From: KBS-96 sp964247975
GTDB taxonomy: Bacteria > Acidobacteriota > Terriglobia > Bryobacterales > Bryobacteraceae
DNA length: 64,000 nucleotides
Direction of reading: 5' to 3'
Assembly: GCA_964247975.1 (NCBI GenBank)
Contig: CAXTWH010000008.1
Location: 73,397 to 137,396 of the forward strand
Each line of letters starts with the position of its first letter. The stretch's first letter is position 1. A program made the translations under genes and the position numbers. Under the pieces are notes generated by a model. The model was given only the letters and a program-made list of their open reading frames with translations. It searched no databases and was not told the DNA's origin. Positions 59,682 through 64,000 of this stretch are shown one piece after another.

Positions 59682-60782
59682 ATGAAATTGAATGTTCTTC
59701 TCCTCCCCGGCGATGGTATCGGCGTGGAAGTCACCCGTGAAGCAGAAAAAGTGCTGAAGCACATTGCGCAGGCACATAGCCATGAGTTGTCGTTAAGCCA
59801 AGGACTGCTCGGAGGAATTGCCATTCACCAAACAGGCAATCCATTTCCAGAAGAAACCCGGCAGTTGGCTTTGCAGGCAGATGCAACTTTAATGGGCGCG
59901 GTAGGCTTGCCGGAATTCGACAATGCGCCGCCGGAGAAAAGGCCCGAGCGCGGGCTGCTCGGCATCAGGAAAGCGCTGGAAGTGTACGCCAATCTGCGCC
60001 CGGTACGTTCTTACAAAGCTCTAATTAACTCCTCGCCGTTGAAAAATGAACTGGTGGATGGAACGGACATGATCATTGTTCGTGAACTGACCGGCGGCAT
60101 CTATTACGGCACGCCGCGCGGCATTTCGGGCGAAGGCGCGAACGAACAAGCGATAAATACCATGTTGTATACGCGACCGGAAATCGAGCGCGTGTCGCAC
60201 ATGGCCTTTCAACTGGCCCAGAAGCGCCGCAGGAAAGTCACCAGCGTTGATAAGTCAAACGTGCTGGAAAACTCCCAGCTTTGGCGCAAGGTGGTGGTGG
60301 AAGTGGCCGCACAGTATTCTGATGTGGAACTAGACCATCTATTGGTTGATAACTGCGCCATGCAATTGATTTTGAACCCGCGCCGCTTCGACGTGGTTCT
60401 GACAGAAAACATGTTTGGCGATATCCTAAGTGATGAGGGAGCGGTGCTGGCCGGTTCTATCGGCATGTTGCCTTCAGCATCCATCGGCAACAAACGCGCT
60501 TCGGGCGCATGGACTGGTTTGTATGAACCTGTTCATGGTTCCGCGCCGGACATTGCCGGGCAGAACAAGGCAAATCCGCTGGGCGCAATCGGCTCGGTAG
60601 CGGCAATGTTGGAATATAGTTTTGGTTTAACAGAAGAAGCGGCCCTGCTAAACCGAGCAATGGAAGAAGTTTTAAACAGCGGGCGCGTGACGGCGGACTT
60701 AAAACCGGCCGGCATGCCGGCCACAACGGCGGAAGTGGGCGATGCGGTTTGCGCTGCCCTGGGCAAAGCGGTAGCCGCTTAA
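59682..60782 (+). CDS. leuB: 3-isopropylmalate dehydrogenase
   Basis: NAD-dependent oxidative decarboxylase of the leucine pathway, 366 residues. Signatures are LLLPGDGIGVEVTREAEKVL at the N-terminus, EVYANLRPVRSYKAL with the substrate arginine, DMIIVRELTGGIYYGTPRG, and the metal site and NAD loop in MFGDILSDEGAVLAGSIGMLPSASIG, read in segments, and EPVHGSAPDIAGQ. It follows leuA by 11 bases and is separated from leuC by about 50 bases. Confidence 0.97.
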   Translation: MKLNVLLLPGDGIGVEVTREAEKVLKHIAQAHSHELSLSQGLLGGIAIHQTGNPFPEETRQLALQADATLMGAVGLPEFDNAPPEKRPERGLLGIRKALEVYANLRPVRSYKALINSSPLKNELVDGTDMIIVRELTGGIYYGTPRGISGEGANEQAINTMLYTRPEIERVSHMAFQLAQKRRRKVTSVDKSNVLENSQLWRKVVVEVAAQYSDVELDHLLVDNCAMQLILNPRRFDVVLTENMFGDILSDEGAVLAGSIGMLPSASIGNKRASGAWTGLYEPVHGSAPDIAGQNKANPLGAIGSVAAMLEYSFGLTEEAALLNRAMEEVLNSGRVTADLKPAGMPATTAEVGDAVCAALGKAVAA

Positions 60783-60835
60783 GTTTCCATTCGCCCGTTG
60801 AACTCGCATCTTTGCACGTACAAAAGAGGTACACC

Positions 60836-62275
60836 ATGTCAGAAGCAAACAGTTTGCAGAAGAACGGCGCGGCGCGGCCACGCACGATTATCGAGAAGGT
60901 TTGGGATAACCATATTGTCGCGGAACGCGCAGAGGCTCCGGCGATGGTTTACATCGATCTTCATCTAGTGCATGAAGTCACATCTCCACAAGCTTTCTCC
61001 GGTCTGCGCGAACGCGGCTTGAAAGTGCGCCGGCCCGATCTGACTGTGGCGACTACCGACCATAGCATTCCCACGCATGACCGTTCCCTGCCGATCCTGG
61101 ACAAGATCGCCGCGGCGCAGATAGATCAATTGGAAACAAACTGCCGCGATTTCGGTATTAAGCTGTTTGGTCCGCACAGCGACAAACAGGGCATTGTGCA
61201 TGTGATCGGCCCCGAACAAGGCTTAACGCAGCCGGGCATGACGGTAGTTTGCGGCGATAGCCACACGGCAACTCACGGCGCGTTTGGCGCATTGGCGTTC
61301 GGCATCGGCACGAGCCAGGTGGAGCATGTGCTGGCCAGTCAATGCCTGCTGCAATCCCGGTCAAAAACTTATGAAGTCCGGGTGGAAGGCCAACTGAAAG
61401 AAGGCGTGGGCGCGAAGGATATCATCCTAAACCTGATTTCGCGGATCGGCATCGGCGGCGGAACGGGATGCGTGTTTGAATACTGCGGGTCCACGATTCG
61501 CTCGCTTTCAATGGAAGAGCGGATGACCATCTGTAACATGTCGATTGAAGCCGGAGCGCGCGCGGGCATGGTTGCGCCGGATGACACCACTTACGAATTC
61601 TTGAAAGGCCGTCCGTATGCGCCGAAGGGCGCGGAATGGGACAAGGCCGTGGCGATGTGGCGCGAGTTGCGAACTGACGAAGGCGCAACCTTCGATAAAA
61701 GTATTTATATCGACGCGGCATCGCTTGAACCGATGATTACGTTTGGCACGAATCCAGGCATGGGCATTCCGATTACCGCGCCGGTGCCGGATCCCGCTTC
61801 CCTCAACGATGCACTGGAACGCGATTCACTTACAAAGGCTTTGAACTACATGGCGCTGCCTTCCGGCAAGTCGCTCCTGGGTCATCCGGTGAACGTGGTG
61901 TTCATCGGAAGCTGCACCAATTCCAGAATGTCCGATTTGCGAGCGGCGGCGGCCATTATGAAAGGTCGTAAAGTGAACCCGAATGTGCGCGTGATGGTAG
62001 TGCCGGGATCGCAAATTATTAAACAGCAAGCGCAAGCGGAAGGCTTGGACCGTATCTTCACCGAAGCCGGAGCGGAATGGCGCGAAGCGGGCTGTTCCAT
62101 GTGCATTGCGATGAATGGCGACCAGTTAAAGCCGGGCGAGTACAGCGTTTCCACCAGCAATCGTAATTTTGAAGGACGGCAAGGCAAAGGCGGCAGAACG
62201 TTCCTGGCGAGTCCGTTAACCGCGGCCGCCACGGCCATCACTGGCGTGGTGACGGACGTTCGAACGCTGCTTTAG
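60836..62275 (+). CDS. leuC: 3-isopropylmalate dehydratase large subunit
   Basis: Iron-sulfur isomerase subunit of the aconitase family (479 residues). The three cluster cysteines are visible in FIGSCTNSRMSDLR and EAGCSMCIAMNGDQL. Other conserved parts are HLVHEVTSPQAFSGLRERG, VVCGDSHTATHGAFGALAFGIGTS and GAKDIILNLI. The frame is open back into leuB, but the ATG at 60836, preceded by AAGAGGT, is the correct start. It works as a heterodimer with LeuD, encoded 18 bases downstream. Confidence 0.97.
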   Translation: MSEANSLQKNGAARPRTIIEKVWDNHIVAERAEAPAMVYIDLHLVHEVTSPQAFSGLRERGLKVRRPDLTVATTDHSIPTHDRSLPILDKIAAAQIDQLETNCRDFGIKLFGPHSDKQGIVHVIGPEQGLTQPGMTVVCGDSHTATHGAFGALAFGIGTSQVEHVLASQCLLQSRSKTYEVRVEGQLKEGVGAKDIILNLISRIGIGGGTGCVFEYCGSTIRSLSMEERMTICNMSIEAGARAGMVAPDDTTYEFLKGRPYAPKGAEWDKAVAMWRELRTDEGATFDKSIYIDAASLEPMITFGTNPGMGIPITAPVPDPASLNDALERDSLTKALNYMALPSGKSLLGHPVNVVFIGSCTNSRMSDLRAAAAIMKGRKVNPNVRVMVVPGSQIIKQQAQAEGLDRIFTEAGAEWREAGCSMCIAMNGDQLKPGEYSVSTSNRNFEGRQGKGGRTFLASPLTAAATAITGVVTDVRTLL

Positions 62276-62293
62276 TTTCAAGGAAGATCATTC

Positions 62294-62908
62294 ATGAAAA
62301 AGTTCACTACACTCAGTGGCCGTGTGGCGGTGATGCCGATTGACAACATCGATACGGACCAGATCATCCCGGCCCGATTCCTGAAGACAATTTCAAAGGA
62401 AGGCTTGGGCGACCAGCTTTTCTTTGACTGGCGTTATGAAGCGGATGGAAGCCCGAAAGCGGATTTCCTGTTGAACAAGCCGGAAGGAAAAGCCGCGCAG
62501 ATTCTTTTAGCCGGCGACAACTTCGGCTGTGGCAGTTCGCGCGAACACGCACCCTGGGCCTTGACGCAGTATGGATTCCGGGCAGTAATCAGCACTTCGT
62601 TTGCGGATATTTTTCGCGGGAATGCAGTGAAGAATTCACTGCTGCCGATTGCGATTCCGCGCGACGCGCATCAATCGCTATTGGAAGCTTTGGAGCAGAA
62701 CCCGGCAGCTACGGTTACGGTGAACTTAGCGCAGCAAATTTTGACGCTGCCGGACGGTGCCGAAATCAGCTTTCCCGTGGATGAGTTTGCGAAGCACTGC
62801 ATGATTGAGGGCGTGGACGAGCTGGGTTATATTCTGCAGCAGGAAAATGCAATTGCAGCGTATGAAGCGAAACGATCGCTCAGTGTTAATGTGCTGGCGC
62901 AAGTGTGA
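62294..62908 (+). CDS. leuD: 3-isopropylmalate dehydratase small subunit
   Basis: Small subunit of isopropylmalate isomerase, 204 residues. The swivelling-domain signatures MPIDNIDTDQIIPARFL and LAGDNFGCGSSREHAPWAL are intact, and SFADIFRGNAVKNSLLPI is typical. It is the last gene of leuABCD. No convincing intrinsic terminator lies in the 325 bases before the convergent gene. Confidence 0.97.
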   Translation: MKKFTTLSGRVAVMPIDNIDTDQIIPARFLKTISKEGLGDQLFFDWRYEADGSPKADFLLNKPEGKAAQILLAGDNFGCGSSREHAPWALTQYGFRAVISTSFADIFRGNAVKNSLLPIAIPRDAHQSLLEALEQNPAATVTVNLAQQILTLPDGAEISFPVDEFAKHCMIEGVDELGYILQQENAIAAYEAKRSLSVNVLAQV

Positions 62909-63233
62909 AGAAGTTGTTTTTATCGTGCCTGCTGACTATCCGCTCCACCCTTATCAGCACGCGCTCGCTTATCTCCAAGGGTGCTCAGTTCGGTCGAGCG
63001 CTCCTATAGTTGTACTTGGCTGGAAGCGATGCTGAGGACACCAGAAAATGTGTTTATGTCTGCCATTCCTTCGGTGGTACGCAGGTAAACGATTAAGCTT
63101 ACCGGTAGAAACTCAGTTAATCCCTGAATGACATCCCAAATTGCGGATAACACATAATCGTTCAACTTAAATTGCTTCCTATCCGACAGCCTAGATGATG
63201 GTTCGAGGTTCTTTCGAACAATCTCCCGCCAGT
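62909..63233. other. Intergenic region between leuD and the convergent HAD gene
   Basis: A 325-base stretch without a supported gene. A GCGCTCG/CGAGCGC pair (62961-62967 with 62995-63001) could form a loose hairpin. Short frames here overlap leuD's end or lack ribosome-binding sites and are not credible. Confidence 0.5.
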
Positions 63234-63905
63234 TTACTTATGACGGCCGTAGATAATCTGTTCGGCCACATTTGCCAGATTGGGTCCCACAATGGACGGC
63301 TGCGGACCAAGCGGAAATAAAGCTTGCCTTGGTCGCTGCACGAATGCAGCTTGGCAGCCAGCCTGTAAAGCTCCCCACACATCCCAGCCGTGAGCCGCTA
63401 CGAGTATGATATCCTCCATCGGCACGTTGAGCGAAGCAGCGGCCATGCGGTAAACATCACCTGCTGGTTTAAATCGATGCACGGTCTCCACCGAGAGCGT
63501 TTGCTCGAAGAAAGAAGACAAGCCGGCATTGTGAAGCTGCTGCGACTGGCTTTGCTGACTGGAATTAGTAAGCGTTGCGAGCTTTAATCCGGACTGCTTC
63601 AATCTGGTGAGCGCAGGCTTAACATCTGGATAAGGCGGCAAACAATGAAGCTTGGTTTTGATTTTTTGAACATCTTTCGGCTGGAGGGTAATTCCACGGC
63701 TTGACGCGTTCATGGCCAGAACAGCCAGCGCAATCTCGCTGAACTCGCGGTAACCATCTAAAACGTTAGAAACCAAAGAATACTGGAGAACTTCCAAAAA
63801 CCATTCCCGCACGGAAACATCTTTGCCCAATAAATGCTTTAGTTCCGGCGCAAGCGCCTGCGTATCCAGTAACGTTCCATTCACATCAAACAGCACAATC
63901 GGCAT
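63234..63905 (-). CDS. HAD-superfamily haloacid dehalogenase type II-like protein
   Basis: A 223-residue hydrolase. The nucleophile is D7 in LFDVNGTLLD; the second acidic residue of phosphatases (DxD) is replaced by Asn, as in the dehalogenase branch, so a phosphatase role is less likely. Motif 2 is ATLTNSS, motif 3 is HRFKPAGDVYRMAA and motif 4 ILVAAHGWDVWGALQAG. The pattern AAHGWDVWGA is that of L-2-haloacid dehalogenases. The substrate is unproven. Confidence 0.87.
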   Translation of the reverse strand: MPIVLFDVNGTLLDTQALAPELKHLLGKDVSVREWFLEVLQYSLVSNVLDGYREFSEIALAVLAMNASSRGITLQPKDVQKIKTKLHCLPPYPDVKPALTRLKQSGLKLATLTNSSQQSQSQQLHNAGLSSFFEQTLSVETVHRFKPAGDVYRMAAASLNVPMEDIILVAAHGWDVWGALQAGCQAAFVQRPRQALFPLGPQPSIVGPNLANVAEQIIYGRHK

Positions 63906-63957
63906 TGTTCAACTCCCATCAAGCAGGTGTGATGGTGAAACGGAGCCGCTGATAACA

Positions 63958-63988
63958 GAAAAAGGGCAGTTCCGCGCGGAACTGCCCT
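63958..63988 (-). terminator. Intrinsic terminator for a minus-strand gene beyond the window
   Basis: A perfect 26-base palindrome, AGGGCAGTTCCGC followed by its complement GCGGAACTGCCCT (63963-63988). On the minus strand it is followed by TTTTTC. It would stop transcripts entering from the right, just before the HAD gene's own start region. Confidence 0.85.
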
Positions 63989-64000
63989 AAGCAGGTGTCA

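Overview
The window looks like chromosomal DNA of an Acidobacteriota bacterium, possibly from the Solibacter/Bryobacter branch. This is inferred from gene content, not from a marker phylogeny: a long Oar-like TonB receptor with an N-terminal carboxypeptidase-regulatory domain, two CRTAC1 (VCBS/UnbV) proteins paired with TPR proteins, an S55 (SpoIVB-type) peptidase-domain protein, and a BamA-Skp pair showing a Gram-negative envelope. Base composition looks even, with no integrase, transposase, phage module or CRISPR array. The accessory signal is in gene fusions, small operons and a few decayed genes.

Layout. 1-3170: a TPR protein cut by the window edge, convergent with a CRTAC1 protein. 3221-12478: glycogen phosphorylase, then rpsA, an IHF/HU protein, a HIT protein, bamA and skp, closed by a strong terminator. 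12572-19517 (minus): a GH43-ricin secreted glycosidase behind an AT-rich, palindrome-bearing control region, a mutarotase-DUF2088 pair, a DsbA-like thioredoxin and a secreted HIT-like protein. 19529-26652: a GT39-type membrane glycosyltransferase, a small membrane protein, tRNA-Glu, cytochrome c, the S55 protein and a beta-propeller protein. 26696-29479 (minus): cysM, a JAMM protease gene (mec) and a CysO-MoeZ fusion. 29675-35670: an OmpA-like protein with 21-bp repeats, the TonB receptor, a TPR protein and a small secreted protein. 35671-39396: a structured intergenic region with a tiny hydrophobic ORF, then rpoD, nrdR and a YbhN-like flippase. 39628-43391: a five-gene ATGA-coupled operon of sigma factor, anti-sigma factor and three membrane proteins. 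43440-46689: radical SAM DNA-repair protein, DUF4130-UdgX fusion and dCTP deaminase. 46735-49076: tRNA-Ala and a scarred locus where a DUF3565 remnant, an MFS gene and a cyclase gene run together. 49130-53692: CRTAC1-TPR pair and an APC permease. 53875-56363: aldo/keto reductase, a membrane-anchored HNH protein and two small or broken genes. 56367-62908: thiO-lysR diverging from leuABCD. 63234-63905: a haloacid dehalogenase.

The most interesting units are: (1) cysM-mec-cysO::moeZ, the gene set of protein-bound cysteine synthesis known from mycobacteria, but with the ubiquitin-like carrier fused to its own activating enzyme so that its diglycine lies inside the chain; (2) a uracil/DNA-damage cluster joining a UdgX with its KRRIH motif to a radical SAM partner, beside dCTP deaminase; (3) the structured region downstream of rpoD; (4) the MFS/cyclase merged reading frame. 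All assignments come from reading the sequence and from knowledge of the families. No database search was run.
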